Made by a program: the position numbers and the translations under genes
Part shown: in pieces, positions 16,353 to 28,158 of the stretch
Numbering within the stretch: the stretch's first letter is position 1
Layout: every line of letters begins with the position of its first letter
DNA from: Gammaproteobacteria bacterium
GTDB taxonomy: Bacteria; Pseudomonadota; Gammaproteobacteria; Steroidobacterales; MnTg04
Length of the DNA stretch: 34,941 nucleotides
NCBI GenBank assembly: GCA_027292775.1
Contig: JAPUGL010000071.1
Location: 1-34,941, forward strand
Reading direction: 5' to 3'
Notes under the pieces: model-generated
What the model saw: the letters and a program-made list of their open reading frames with translations, nothing else
What the model was told of the DNA's origin: nothing
The model's database searches: none

Positions 16353-17357
16353 TCATCGACGCTGCGATCCGGGGGGTAATTGTTTTTGTAACGCGGCGCC
16401 GATCTGATCGAGATCGATCGTAATGACTTCGGGGATGCCCTGTCGCTCGACCGTCACGGTGACCTGGCTGCCTTGGTCGAATCCGCTCAGAAGGTTCGCG
16501 CTTTGCTCCGGATCGGTCAGCGGGACGCCGTTGATGCTCGTGGCCAGGTCCCCAGGACGGAAACCCAGTTCCGCGAAAGTTCGTCGTTGCCTGCCAGGGT
16601 AAATTCGATATCCTTTTAACCGGCCATCGGCGAAGTGCGGCTGTGGGCGAATTATCTCGCTCAGGGCGCCGCTATTGACCGCCGCTCGAAGCACGGTGTT
16701 TCTCGTAACATTACCCGGATTGCGTTGGCTGAACTGCCTGATACCGGGTCGCACCGTTGCCGATATCTGGCTCAGTTCTGCCAGGTTCAATTCTTCCAGC
16801 CGGCCTCCCGTGCGTTGCAATATCACTCGGTCGGGCTCGACAAGGTAAAGGATCGCGCCCGCGACCACCGGGTCACCGATGGTATAAACTTTTTCTTCGC
16901 CGCGATACTCGATTATTGCCACGGCCCGCTCATGATCGCTGTCCCAGATCGTTCCCTTGAGAGTCAGGTCGAGCGTGGTTTCCGGGACATCGGATAGCGG
17001 CCCGATTTTAGCTGGCGGCTCATCTACGCCGGGCGTTGTCGAACCTTCGAAAATACCAAATAAAGCTGCGCCGGTAATTACGGAAATATCTATCTCATGG
17101 GCTGCTGATTCGGGGCCGGTCGGTACCGGCGCAACCGGCTGCAATTGTTGCGAAGCGCCGGTAACCATTTGCAGCACGAACATGGCGAGCTGCCAGGCCA
17201 CAACGATGACCAACAGCAAAGAAACCCATTGCGGTAGCTTGCCACTGAATCGGGACAGCATCCGGGCGGCTTCACTACTGCCCAAAATGCCGGTTTTTCT
17301 TGCGAGCACGTTCATTAAATACACAGGCCCAATTAACGGTATCGTGACCCAGGCCAC
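16353..17357 (-). CDS. gspC: Type II secretion protein GspC
   Basis: N-terminal TM segment, HR domain (LKGTIWDSDHERAVAIIEYRGEEKVYTIGDPV), C-terminal PDZ (LGFRPGDLATSINGVPLTDPEQSANLL); upstream of gspD. Start uncertain (GTG 17357 or ATG 17315). Confidence 0.9.
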   Translation of the reverse strand: MAWVTIPLIGPVYLMNVLARKTGILGSSEAARMLSRFSGKLPQWVSLLLVIVVAWQLAMFVLQMVTGASQQLQPVAPVPTGPESAAHEIDISVITGAALFGIFEGSTTPGVDEPPAKIGPLSDVPETTLDLTLKGTIWDSDHERAVAIIEYRGEEKVYTIGDPVVAGAILYLVEPDRVILQRTGGRLEELNLAELSQISATVRPGIRQFSQRNPGNVTRNTVLRAAVNSGALSEIIRPQPHFADGRLKGYRIYPGRQRRTFAELGFRPGDLATSINGVPLTDPEQSANLLSGFDQGSQVTVTVERQGIPEVITIDLDQIGAALQKQLPPGSQRR

Positions 17358-17497
17358 AGAGTAACCAGAGCATAAGCATCCATCATAAGTATGGGCTGTT
17401 CCGTTGGAAAGTCCAAAAAGGCCTGTTTATCAGGAATCGTGGCCAGGCGGCTTTATGTTCAATTGCGGGAATATTATGTTACCTCGATCGGAGACCC

Positions 17498-19723
17498 ATG
17501 AATAAACGCCTGCTAATTCGCGTATTGATCAGTTCAATGCTGTTTCTCCCCTATCTGCTGCACAACCGGGGGGACATTCGCATGGGCTGGTTGGATCGTC
17601 TGGAGCAACTGACATATGACGCCAGGTTAGTGCTCACGATGCCAAATACCGTGGATGACCGGATCGTCATTCTGGATCTGGATGAAAAAAGCCTGCTGGA
17701 GGAAGGCCAATGGCCGTGGCCTAGAGACCGCATGGCCCGGTTGATCGACCGATTGTTTATTGATTACCAGGTCAAGGTTCTCGGTTTCGATATTGTGTTC
17801 GCTGAGGCAGACAATCGCAGCGGATTGCCGACATTGGAACGATTGGCACGGGATGAGCTACGAAATGTTCCCCAGTTTGGTCAGGCACTTGAGCGATTGC
17901 GGCCATTACTGGACACGGATAACATATTTGCCGAAGCGCTTGCCGACAGGGCGACGGTGCTGGGTTACGTATTTCGCCACGCTGGGGACGCGGGAGAGGG
18001 TGTTTCCTCGGGCATGTTGCCAAGACCGCTGATACCGTCGGACCAGGCTGATACCAATATCCCTTTCGTCGAGGCGATCGCATATACCGGCAACATCGCG
18101 ATGCTGCAAAATAATTCGGCCGGCGGCTTCTTCGAAAACGCACTGGTTGACAGAGATGGGAAATATCGCCGGGTTCCCCTGCTGCAGATATACAATGACA
18201 ATATCTATCCATCCCTTGCTTTCGCTGTGGCGTACCAGGCACTAGGGCGGCCAAATCTGGATTTCGTGTTCCAACATGGCGCGGACGGGCCACGCGACGG
18301 CCTGGATCTCGATTGGCTGACACTCGGCGACAAGAGAATCCCGGTTGGCGAAAACGCGTCGGTTCTGGTGCCATACCGGGGGCAGGTCGGCAGTTTTCCT
18401 TACGTATCCGCGGCAGATGTATTACATGGCCGAGCAACAAAATATCCATTGAAAGGGGCGATAGTCCTCATGGGTGCGAGTGCTGCCGGGCTCCATGATT
18501 TGCGAAATACGCCGATAGGCGATCGATTTATCGGTGTCGAAATACACGCGAACATTGTTTCCGGAATCCTGGACGAGACGATTAAGCATCATCCGCGCTA
18601 TGTGCAGGGCATAGAGATTACCGTTCTGGTTTTGCTCGCGATATTGATGACCGTCGTGTTGCCCCGGGTACCCGTCGTGACGGCGACGCTGATGACCGTG
18701 CTGATAATCCTGCTGATAATCGTATTGAATCTGGTGATCTGGGGCAGGGGCAATTTTGTACTGCCGTTGGCATCTTTGCTGAGCTTCACATTCCTGTTGT
18801 ATTTCCTGCATATGATTTATGGCTATTTTGTGGAGGCTAGGGGTAAGCGAGAACTGTCGGGATTGTTTGGCCGATATGTGCCGCCGGAGCTGGTCGCCGA
18901 AATGGGCAAAAACCCTGGTGATTTCTCGATGGCAAGCGAAAACAGGGTACTGACCGTGATGTTCGCCGATATCCGGAATTTTACCGGGATTGCTGAAAAA
19001 CTGAGCCCGCCCGAAGTGAGCGAACTTCTCAACGCTTTTCTGACGCCGATGACGCGGGTGATCCAGCGACATCGAGGTACGATCGACAAGTACATGGGTG
19101 ATGCGATCATGGCTTTCTGGGGCGCCCCGGTCAGTGACCAGCAACATGCAAGAAACGCTTTGCTATCCGCGATCGAAATGCAGGGAGCGCTCAGCGAGCT
19201 GCAAAAGGGATTCGACCGCAGAGGATGGCCGGAAATTAGGGTTGGTATCGGTCTGAATACCGGCGACATGCGTGTCGGCAACATGGGTTCAAGTTTCCGG
19301 ATGGCATACACCGTGATGGGTGATTCTGTAAACCTGGGCGCAAGGTTGGAAAACCTGACCAAGGCATATGGGGTAACCATCGCCGTAGGCGAGGCCACCT
19401 GCAAGGCGGTGCCGGATTTCGCCTTTCTCGAACTGGATCGGGTTCGAGTCAAGGGCAAAGACAACCCTGTCGCCATCTTCAGTCCGATCGGGCCACGCAA
19501 CGATATGGGAAAGGAAACCAGGCAAATGCTGAAAAAGCATGCCACGGCCTTGCACTACTATCGCGAGCGCGATTGGGATTCAGCCGAAAAGGAATTTTTC
19601 GGTCTGGCCCAGTCTTTTCCCGAACGCAAACTTTTTGCCATTTATCTTGACCGAGTAACCCATTTCAGGGGCAATCCTCCCCCGGAAGACTGGGACGGCA
19701 TTTCGGTTATTTTGCACAAATAA
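17498..19723 (+). CDS. CHASE2-domain class III adenylate cyclase, membrane-bound
   Basis: CHASE2 N-terminus (RLEQLTYDARLVLTMPNTVDDRIVILDLDEKSLLEEGQWPWPRDRMA), TM helices around residues 370-445, cyclase domain VLTVMFADIRNFTGIAEKLSP..DKYMGDAIMAFWGAP..GDSVNLGARLENL. Confidence 0.95.
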   Translation: MNKRLLIRVLISSMLFLPYLLHNRGDIRMGWLDRLEQLTYDARLVLTMPNTVDDRIVILDLDEKSLLEEGQWPWPRDRMARLIDRLFIDYQVKVLGFDIVFAEADNRSGLPTLERLARDELRNVPQFGQALERLRPLLDTDNIFAEALADRATVLGYVFRHAGDAGEGVSSGMLPRPLIPSDQADTNIPFVEAIAYTGNIAMLQNNSAGGFFENALVDRDGKYRRVPLLQIYNDNIYPSLAFAVAYQALGRPNLDFVFQHGADGPRDGLDLDWLTLGDKRIPVGENASVLVPYRGQVGSFPYVSAADVLHGRATKYPLKGAIVLMGASAAGLHDLRNTPIGDRFIGVEIHANIVSGILDETIKHHPRYVQGIEITVLVLLAILMTVVLPRVPVVTATLMTVLIILLIIVLNLVIWGRGNFVLPLASLLSFTFLLYFLHMIYGYFVEARGKRELSGLFGRYVPPELVAEMGKNPGDFSMASENRVLTVMFADIRNFTGIAEKLSPPEVSELLNAFLTPMTRVIQRHRGTIDKYMGDAIMAFWGAPVSDQQHARNALLSAIEMQGALSELQKGFDRRGWPEIRVGIGLNTGDMRVGNMGSSFRMAYTVMGDSVNLGARLENLTKAYGVTIAVGEATCKAVPDFAFLELDRVRVKGKDNPVAIFSPIGPRNDMGKETRQMLKKHATALHYYRERDWDSAEKEFFGLAQSFPERKLFAIYLDRVTHFRGNPPPEDWDGISVILHK

Positions 19724-19823
19724 TCGCCGCGGGAGTCAACGATTGCAGTGGTGAAAGATTGTTATCCAAAAGCAGACGCGGAACATGTAAAATCGAGTGA
19801 TCCGGAGCGGAAAACGGCACAAC

Positions 19824-20141
19824 ATGACTGAATATAAGGAGCACGACGAGCAAGGCCTGGCGGTAAAAGAAGCACGGCCAAAGCTCATGCGACCGCCGAT
19901 GTACAAGGTGTTGTTGCTCAATGATGACTACACGCCGATGGATTTTGTCGTCGGGGTGCTGGAACGTTTTTTCTCCATGGACCGGGTCAAGGCGACACGC
20001 GTCATGCTTGAAGTCCATACTGAGGGGCAGGGCGCTTGTGGAGCCTTTACTTTTGAGATCGCGGAAACCAAGGTTGCCCAGGTCAATGCCTATTCAAGAC
20101 AGCAGCAGCATCCTTTGCTGTGCACCATGGAAGAAAGCTGA
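19824..20141 (+). CDS. clpS: ClpS, ATP-dependent Clp protease adaptor
   Basis: [64 protein letters not shown]; directly upstream of clpA. ORF-track start 19797 is earlier than MTEYKE. Confidence 0.96.
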   Translation: MTEYKEHDEQGLAVKEARPKLMRPPMYKVLLLNDDYTPMDFVVGVLERFFSMDRVKATRVMLEVHTEGQGACGAFTFEIAETKVAQVNAYSRQQQHPLLCTMEES

Positions 20142-20143
20142 CA

Positions 20144-22405
20144 ATGCTTAGCAGGGAACTCGAACTTTGTCTGAATGATGCGTTTCGCGGGGCGCGCGAC
20201 ATGCGCCACGAATTCATGACCATTGAGCATCTTTTGCTTTTCCTGTTGGATGAGCCACGGATACAGGAGCTATTGATATCCTGTGGCGCCGATATCGACA
20301 GGCTGAAGAAAGACTTGCGATCGTTTGTCGGCGAGACGACGCCATTGATTCAGGACGGGTCGGAAAGGGAGGTGCAGCCGACCCTGGGTTTTCAGAGAGT
20401 TTTGCAAAGAGCGTTGTTCCACGTCCAGTCCTCGGGAAAGAAAGAAGTGACCACGCAAAATGTCCTGGTTGCGATTTTCTCCGAAAAGCAATCGCAAGCT
20501 CTTTACCTGCTCAACCAGCAGAATATCGAACGTCTCGACGTCGTCAATTATCTGTCTCATGGCCTGGCGCCGATTCCTGATGACTCGGCCGATAGTGTTA
20601 GCGGAGCCGGCCAGGGAGATGCCGATGCGGCGGTTAGTTCACTTGGATTGTATGCCCGCAACCTGAACGAAATGGCGGCGGATGGCCGTATCGATCCATT
20701 GATCGGGCGTACGGATGAAATCCAGCGCACGATACAAATTCTTTGCCGCCGGCGGAAAAATAATCCGCTGTTTGTTGGAGATGCAGGTGTTGGCAAAACG
20801 GCGATGGCCGAGGGTCTGGCGAAACTCATCGTTGAGGAAAAGGTTCCCGATCTCCTTAGAAGCACGACGATATATTCGCTGGACATGGGCGCACTGGTTG
20901 CGGGTACCAAATACCGCGGAGATTTCGAGAAACGGCTCAAGGATGTATTTGCCGAACTGGAAAAGGATCCTTCGTCGGTGCTTTTTATTGACGAGATTCA
21001 CACGATAATCGGCGCCGGCTCGGCATCGGGAAGCGTCATGGACGCATCCAATTTGATCAAACCGGTACTGGCAAACGGTCGTCTGAGGTGTATTGGTTCG
21101 ACAACCTATGAAGAGTTTCGGGGAATTTTTGAAAAAGACCATGCGTTGGCAAGGCGATTTCAAAAAGTCGATATTGTTGAACCATCAGTGAATGAAACGG
21201 TTGCGATCCTGAAAGGACTCAAGTCGCGGTTTGAAGAACATCATGGCGTAAAGTATCCGGATGATGCGTTGCAAGCGGCGGCTGAGCTGTCGGCTCGTCA
21301 TATAAACGATCGCCGTTTGCCCGACAAGGCAATCGATGTCATCGATGAAGCGGGCGCCAAGATTCGGCTGCTCGAGGAAGAGCAAAGGCCGGATGCTGTT
21401 TCTGTCGAATTGATCGAGGAAATTGTCGCGCGCATGGCGCGTATTCCGCCGCGAAGCGTATCCGCTTCGGATCGTAACTTGCTCAGGAATCTCGAAAGAG
21501 ATATGAAGCTTGTGATTTTCGGACAGGATGCGGCGATCGGTTCGCTGGCCTCAGCGATTAAAATGGCCAGGTCGGGTCTGGCTGATGAAACTCGACCGGT
21601 AGGCAGTTTTCTTTTTTCCGGCCCTACAGGAGTAGGGAAAACAGAGGTTTCGCGGCAACTGGCCCTGGCGCTCGGAATCGACTTGCTGCGTTTCGATATG
21701 TCTGAATACATGGAGCGCCACACGGTTTCCCGCCTTATTGGCGCGCCGCCAGGGTACGTCGGATATGACGAGGGCGGCCTGCTGACAGAGCAGGTAACCA
21801 AAACTCCTCATTGTGTTTTGTTGCTGGATGAAATCGAAAAGGCGCACCCGGACGTGTTCAATATTCTGTTGCAGGTAATGGATCATGGCACGCTGACCGA
21901 CAATAATGGCCGGAGCACGGATTTCAAGAATGCGATCCTGATCATGACGACGAACGCCGGCGCTGGAGAAATGAGTCGTGCCTCTATCGGTTTTACCGAA
22001 CAGGATCATTCCAGCGAAGGGATGAAGGCTATCCAGAAACTTTTTTCACCTGAGTTTCGCAACCGGCTGGACGGCATTATCCAGTTCTCTGCGCTGGATT
22101 CGGATACCATTCAACGGGTGGCGGACAAACTGCTGCTCGAGCTTGAAGCACAACTTGAACAGAAAAACGTCAGCCTGGATGTCGATCCGGGTGCCAGAGT
22201 CTGGGTCGCCAAGCACGGCTACGACGAAAAAATGGGCGCACGACCCATGGCGCGCTTGATCCAGGAGAAAATAAAGCGCCCACTCGCCGAAGAATTGCTG
22301 TTTGGTGATTTGACTGCCGGTGGCCACGTAAAGGTAACAACCGACGCGAGTGACCAGCTTGCGCTCAAAATTACGAAGGTACTGGAACTCGATAAGGTTG
22401 AATAA
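20144..22405 (+). CDS. clpA: ClpA, ATP-dependent Clp protease ATP-binding subunit
   Basis: Clp N domain, two AAA+ modules (GDAGVGKTAMAEGLA; GPTGVGKTEVSRQLA), C-terminal GARPMARLIQEKIKRPLAEELLFG. Confidence 0.97.
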   Translation: MLSRELELCLNDAFRGARDMRHEFMTIEHLLLFLLDEPRIQELLISCGADIDRLKKDLRSFVGETTPLIQDGSEREVQPTLGFQRVLQRALFHVQSSGKKEVTTQNVLVAIFSEKQSQALYLLNQQNIERLDVVNYLSHGLAPIPDDSADSVSGAGQGDADAAVSSLGLYARNLNEMAADGRIDPLIGRTDEIQRTIQILCRRRKNNPLFVGDAGVGKTAMAEGLAKLIVEEKVPDLLRSTTIYSLDMGALVAGTKYRGDFEKRLKDVFAELEKDPSSVLFIDEIHTIIGAGSASGSVMDASNLIKPVLANGRLRCIGSTTYEEFRGIFEKDHALARRFQKVDIVEPSVNETVAILKGLKSRFEEHHGVKYPDDALQAAAELSARHINDRRLPDKAIDVIDEAGAKIRLLEEEQRPDAVSVELIEEIVARMARIPPRSVSASDRNLLRNLERDMKLVIFGQDAAIGSLASAIKMARSGLADETRPVGSFLFSGPTGVGKTEVSRQLALALGIDLLRFDMSEYMERHTVSRLIGAPPGYVGYDEGGLLTEQVTKTPHCVLLLDEIEKAHPDVFNILLQVMDHGTLTDNNGRSTDFKNAILIMTTNAGAGEMSRASIGFTEQDHSSEGMKAIQKLFSPEFRNRLDGIIQFSALDSDTIQRVADKLLLELEAQLEQKNVSLDVDPGARVWVAKHGYDEKMGARPMARLIQEKIKRPLAEELLFGDLTAGGHVKVTTDASDQLALKITKVLELDKVE

Positions 22406-22487
22406 CGAGTGACCGGTTTTGATGCCAATTGACCTGGGTGTCGCCGGCCAGCTGCCGCAGTAGAACAACCCTGAGTCCAACAGACAC

Positions 22488-22706
22488 CTAGCGACTTCGG
22501 TAGATAATTCTTCCCTTGGAGAGATCGTAGGGCGTCATCTCCACCGTAACATTATCGCCGGTCAGGATACGAATATAATGCTTGCGCATTTTCCCGCTGA
22601 TATGGGCCGTCACAACGTGGCCATTTTCCAGCTCGACCCGGAACATGGTATTAGGTAAGGTCTCCGTGACCTTGCCTTCCATTTGTATGGCTTCTTCTTT
22701 TGGCAC
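22488..22706 (-). CDS. infA: Translation initiation factor IF-1
   Basis: 72-aa S1-type OB fold: [66 protein letters not shown]. Confidence 0.97.
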   Translation of the reverse strand: MPKEEAIQMEGKVTETLPNTMFRVELENGHVVTAHISGKMRKHYIRILTGDNVTVEMTPYDLSKGRIIYRSR

Positions 22707-22776
22707 GTCTTTTCTTTGTTCGGTTTAGGCCCGCGCATTTTGCGGAAACTACCGATGCTTTGCAAACAGAAACAGA

Positions 22777-23544
22777 TCAATAAGACGGATTATCCGATCT
22801 TCGCCACTCATCGAATTGTGCACTGCTGCGGGCGATCGCTGGCCAGGGCAGGGTTATTGGCTGCGTCCCGGACCAGCTGCTGAGTTTTTCGAGGTAATGG
22901 CGTCGCGACATCATCTGTGCGCCGAGACTGCCCAAGTGCGGCGTGTACATCTGGCAATCCATCATTTCAAAACCGGTTTCGCAGAGTTTTCGGTCCAGGC
23001 ACGCCAACGCGACCTTCGATGCATTTTTTCGCCGGCTGAACATGGACTCTCCAAAAAACACGCGACCCAGTGCGACGCCGTATAGCCCGCCGATCAGAGT
23101 TTGATCCTCCCAGACTTCGATTGAATGGACATGGCCCATGCGGTGAAGATCAAGATAGGCCGTATACATGTCCTTGGTAATCCATGTACCGGACCGGTCG
23201 TTGCGTGGCTGCGTACATCCTTCGATTACCCCGGCGCAATCCTGGTCCAGACTAAGCTGATAGCGGCCGCTGCGCAGCAGGCGGCGAAGACCGCGGCTGA
23301 TGTGCATCCGGCCTGCCGGTATTACCGCACGCGGATCGGGTGACCACCAAAGTATCGGCTGGCCGTCCTCGTACCACGGGAAGATGCCCTGCCGGTAGGC
23401 GGCAAGCAAACGCGCAGGAGAGAGGTCGCCACCGGCGGCGAGCAGGCCGTTCGGTTCCGTGAGCGCCTGTTCCGGATCCGGGAACAGATCAACCGGATCT
23501 TCGGAACCCAGCCAGATCAGTCCCTTTGAAACTTGTCCGCTCAT
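22777..23544 (-). CDS. aat: Leucyl/phenylalanyl-tRNA--protein transferase
   Basis: FPDPEQALTEPNGLLAAGGDLSPARLLAAYRQGIFPWYEDGQPILWWSPDPRAVI; Aat family signature. Confidence 0.97.
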   Translation of the reverse strand: MSGQVSKGLIWLGSEDPVDLFPDPEQALTEPNGLLAAGGDLSPARLLAAYRQGIFPWYEDGQPILWWSPDPRAVIPAGRMHISRGLRRLLRSGRYQLSLDQDCAGVIEGCTQPRNDRSGTWITKDMYTAYLDLHRMGHVHSIEVWEDQTLIGGLYGVALGRVFFGESMFSRRKNASKVALACLDRKLCETGFEMMDCQMYTPHLGSLGAQMMSRRHYLEKLSSWSGTQPITLPWPAIARSSAQFDEWRRSDNPSY

Positions 23545-23581
23545 TGCTAGCTATCATCAATCCGCTTGTTAAGCGCAGGAA

Positions 23582-24670
<1,089 letters not shown>

Positions 24671-24733
24671 TTAAACGGGCGACACGACAATGGTAATTAA
24701 CTGTGCGCTCGACAGCAAAAAGAAGGAGAAATC

Positions 24734-25792
24734 ATGCGAATTGGCGTGCCCCGTGAATTGAAGCCGCTCGAGGGCCGGGTCGGTCTGATACCCGCGGCTT
24801 GCGCGGAACTCGTTCGTGCCGGTCACGAAGTGTTTGTGGAGAAGGACGGGGGAGTCAAGAGCGGATATGGTGATGATCAGTTTACGGCTATCGGCGTGAA
24901 GATTCTGGATTCGGCTGAAGAGGTCTACGAAGTCGCCGAGATGGTGGTCAAGGTCAAGGAGCCCATCGCCGAAGACCTGAAACACCTGCGTAAAGACCAC
25001 TTGTTGTTTTGTTACCTGCACCTGGCTGCACTCCCAGAACTGACTCGGTCACTGTGCGATATTGGCCTGACGGCGGTCGCGTTCGAGACAGTGGAAGACA
25101 AGCACGGCCGATTGCCGCTGCTCGCGCCGATGAGCGACATCGCCGGCCGGTTGTCTATCCAGGTTGCAACGCATTTGTTGCATCAGCCACAAGGAGGCAA
25201 GGGTATCTTGCTCGGTGGCGTGCCGGCTGCGAATCGAGGCAAGGTAGTGATCCTGGGGGGCGGAGTCGCTGGCGGCAACGCGGCGATCGTTGCGGCCGGT
25301 TTGGGCGCCGGGGTCGTGGTATTCGACATGGATCGGGACAAGCTCGAAAAGGCGCGCGCATTGGGCGCCAATGTAACCGGCCTCTATCCACATACTGAAG
25401 ATGTTGCGAGAGCCGTACTGGATGCAGACATCGTAGTAGGCGCCGTGCTGGTGACCGGTGAACGTGCGCCTCATGTCGTCAGTGCGGAGATGGTCAAATC
25501 CATGCAGCCGGGGAGCGTAATAGTCGACATCTCGGTCGACCAAGGGGGCTGTGTCGAAACAACCCGGCCGATGACTTATGACGATCCGACCTATGTCTGG
25601 GAAGGAGTGATTCACTTTACCGTGACCAATATGCCGGGTGCGGTTCCCAGGACCTCGTCGCAGGCGCTGTCGGCAGCCATTGCGCCCTATGCCATGCGCC
25701 TGACATCGGCAGACTGGCGGGAGTCGGAAGATCTGCTCAAGGGAATCAATGTAGAGGCCGGGGAAATTGTACATCCGGCGCTATTTAAGTAG
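24734..25792 (+). CDS. ald: Alanine dehydrogenase
   Basis: MRIGVPRELKPLEGRVGLIPAACAELVRAGHEVFVEKDGGVKSGYGDDQF; NAD-binding VVILGGGVAGGNAAIVAAGLGAGVVVFDMD; AAGGAG RBS. Confidence 0.97.
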   Translation: MRIGVPRELKPLEGRVGLIPAACAELVRAGHEVFVEKDGGVKSGYGDDQFTAIGVKILDSAEEVYEVAEMVVKVKEPIAEDLKHLRKDHLLFCYLHLAALPELTRSLCDIGLTAVAFETVEDKHGRLPLLAPMSDIAGRLSIQVATHLLHQPQGGKGILLGGVPAANRGKVVILGGGVAGGNAAIVAAGLGAGVVVFDMDRDKLEKARALGANVTGLYPHTEDVARAVLDADIVVGAVLVTGERAPHVVSAEMVKSMQPGSVIVDISVDQGGCVETTRPMTYDDPTYVWEGVIHFTVTNMPGAVPRTSSQALSAAIAPYAMRLTSADWRESEDLLKGINVEAGEIVHPALFK

Positions 25793-25793
25793 A

Positions 25794-25841
25794 CTAATAA
25801 CGAGTTAAATCATATACTTATTAGCTATTATTAATCAATAG
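25794..25841. repeat. Two adjacent AT-rich inverted repeats upstream of ftsK
   Basis: CTAATAA (25794-25800) / TTATTAG (25818-25824) and CTATT (25825-25829) / AATAG (25837-25841). Confidence 0.45.
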
Positions 25842-25849
25842 GTTTAATC

Positions 25850-28150
25850 TTGGTCATACGCAAGGAAAGCAAGCAGGATTCGCTTTTGAACAATTCGGTC
25901 CGCCGGGCGCTCAGGGAAGGGGCACTGTGGGTATTTGGAATGCTGGCGGTCATTTTCCTGGTTTCGCTGATCAGTTACAGCACAGTGGATCCGGGCTTCC
26001 GGGCGGCGAGCGACGGATCGGTCGATAATGCGATCGGCCCGGCCGGTGCCTGGCTGGCGGATTTTTTCCTGTTGTTGTTTGGCCAACCCGCTTTCTTGTT
26101 TCCGGTCATGCTTGCCTATGCAGGTTTTCTGTTGTTCCAGGCCAGGGACGACAACGATCTGCTCGACCAGGCCACAATGTGGTTCCGAGGCCTGGGCTTT
26201 CTGGTCACGTTGGCCACCTCGTGCGGACTCGCTGCACTACATTTCAGTAGCACAGGACTGCCACATACCGGCGGGGGGATACTTGGCGATGCAATAGGAC
26301 AAAGCCTGTCCGGTCTGTTGAGTTTCCTTGGCGCGACCTTGCTGCTGCTGGCGGTCTGGTTGGCGGGTGTGTCCCTTTTTCTCGGTATCTCATGGATCGC
26401 TGTTATGGACAGGCTTGGTCGATTGACCCTGTGGGGTCTCGAGTGGTTGTCCCTGAGACTGAAATTGCTTGGCGAGCGCGTTGCCGGCATGCGCGCGAAA
26501 CAGGCCCGCAAAGAGCATGTCCGCGAGCAACAACGTGAAGCGAAAAGCAAGACGCCGCCCAAAATAGAACCGCTGACGGCCAGGCCCGCGGTCAGCGAAA
26601 GAGTATTTCGAGAACGCCAGGTCCCGTTATTCGAGCCACCGGCTACGCGGGACTTGCCGCCGCTCGCACTGATGGAAGATCCGCCGGAGCATGACGAAGG
26701 TTATTCCAAGGAAGCGCTGGAGGCGATGTCCCGGCTGGTCGAACTAAAACTTAAGGATTTTGGCGTTGAAGTCGATGTAGTGTCGGTGCACCCGGGCCCG
26801 GTCGTTACCTTGTTTGAGCTCAAACCAGCAGTAGGCGTCAAGGTCAGCCAGATAAGCAGTCTTGCAAAAGACATTGCCAGATCGTTGTCCGCGATCGCAG
26901 TTCGGGTGGTCGAAGTCATTCCAGGCAAGTCAGTGATCGGCCTGGAAATCCCCAATGAAACCAGGGAGTTGGTAACACTGGGCGAAATCATCAAATCCAA
27001 GGCCTCTGACCAGATGAAGTCTCCGGTCACTCTTGCGCTTGGCAAGGATATCGCCGGCAATCCCGTCGTAGCCGATCTCGCGCGTATGCCGCACCTTTTG
27101 ATTGCCGGTACTACGGGTTCGGGAAAATCGGTTGCCATTAATGCGATGGTTCTGAGCATTCTTTACAAATCGACCGCCGAACATGTGCGCATGATCATGA
27201 TCGATCCCAAGATGCTGGAGCTGTCGGTGTACGAGGGCATTCCACACTTACTCTCACCCGTCGTTACCGACATGAATGAGGCGGCAAATGCGCTGCGCTG
27301 GTGTGTCGCCGAGATGCAGAGACGCTATGAGTTGATGGCAGCGTTGGGTGTAAGAAATCTGGGCGGTTTTAATCGCAAGATTACCGATTCGATCAAAAAT
27401 AAATCCCCCATCCTCGACCCGCTGTTCGAGCCTGATCCGCTCTCGGAAGAGGAGCAGACGGCGCCAGTTCTCGAAACGCTGCCTTATATCGTCGTCGTAG
27501 TCGATGAACTGGCCGACCTGTTGATGGTCGTCGGCAAGAAAGTGGAGGAACTGATCTCACGCCTGGCACAAAGAGCAAGGGCCTCGGGCATACACATGAT
27601 CGTCGCTACGCAAAGGCCGTCGGTCGATGTTATCACCGGCCTGATCAAGGCGAATATCCCGGCCCGGATCGCATTCCAGGTCTCGGCCAAGGTTGATTCC
27701 AGGACAATTCTCGACCAGGGTGGCGCCGAAGCGCTGCTTGGGCACGGCGATATGCTGTTCCTGCCACCAGGGACATCCATTCCGACCCGGGTACACGGGG
27801 CGTTTGTCGCCGACCAGGAAGTACATCGGGTGGTGAAGTATATGCGCGGCAGCGAGAGGCCGAATTATATTAATGAAATTCTTGAGGGTCCGAAGGGTCA
27901 AATAGCGGGTCTGAAGCTGGCCAATATCGGCGTCGACAGCGATGCGGAAATGGACCCGCTTTATGACGAGGCCGTGCGTATCGTTGTCGAAACGCGGAAG
28001 GCTTCTATATCGGGTATTCAACGACGACTGAAGATCGGCTACAACCGCGCCGCACGTATGGTCGAGGCGATGGAAGAAGCCGGCCTGGTGGGTGCACTGC
28101 AGTCGAACGGCATGCGGGAAGTACTGGCGCCCGAACCGCTAAAGGACTGA
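25850..28150 (+). CDS. ftsK: DNA translocase FtsK (short-linker form)
   Basis: N-terminal TM helices; motor with [17 protein letters not shown]-terminal gamma winged helix ([29 protein letters not shown]). TTG start. Confidence 0.96.
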   Translation: MVIRKESKQDSLLNNSVRRALREGALWVFGMLAVIFLVSLISYSTVDPGFRAASDGSVDNAIGPAGAWLADFFLLLFGQPAFLFPVMLAYAGFLLFQARDDNDLLDQATMWFRGLGFLVTLATSCGLAALHFSSTGLPHTGGGILGDAIGQSLSGLLSFLGATLLLLAVWLAGVSLFLGISWIAVMDRLGRLTLWGLEWLSLRLKLLGERVAGMRAKQARKEHVREQQREAKSKTPPKIEPLTARPAVSERVFRERQVPLFEPPATRDLPPLALMEDPPEHDEGYSKEALEAMSRLVELKLKDFGVEVDVVSVHPGPVVTLFELKPAVGVKVSQISSLAKDIARSLSAIAVRVVEVIPGKSVIGLEIPNETRELVTLGEIIKSKASDQMKSPVTLALGKDIAGNPVVADLARMPHLLIAGTTGSGKSVAINAMVLSILYKSTAEHVRMIMIDPKMLELSVYEGIPHLLSPVVTDMNEAANALRWCVAEMQRRYELMAALGVRNLGGFNRKITDSIKNKSPILDPLFEPDPLSEEEQTAPVLETLPYIVVVVDELADLLMVVGKKVEELISRLAQRARASGIHMIVATQRPSVDVITGLIKANIPARIAFQVSAKVDSRTILDQGGAEALLGHGDMLFLPPGTSIPTRVHGAFVADQEVHRVVKYMRGSERPNYINEILEGPKGQIAGLKLANIGVDSDAEMDPLYDEAVRIVVETRKASISGIQRRLKIGYNRAARMVEAMEEAGLVGALQSNGMREVLAPEPLKD

Positions 28151-28158
28151 GTGAGACA

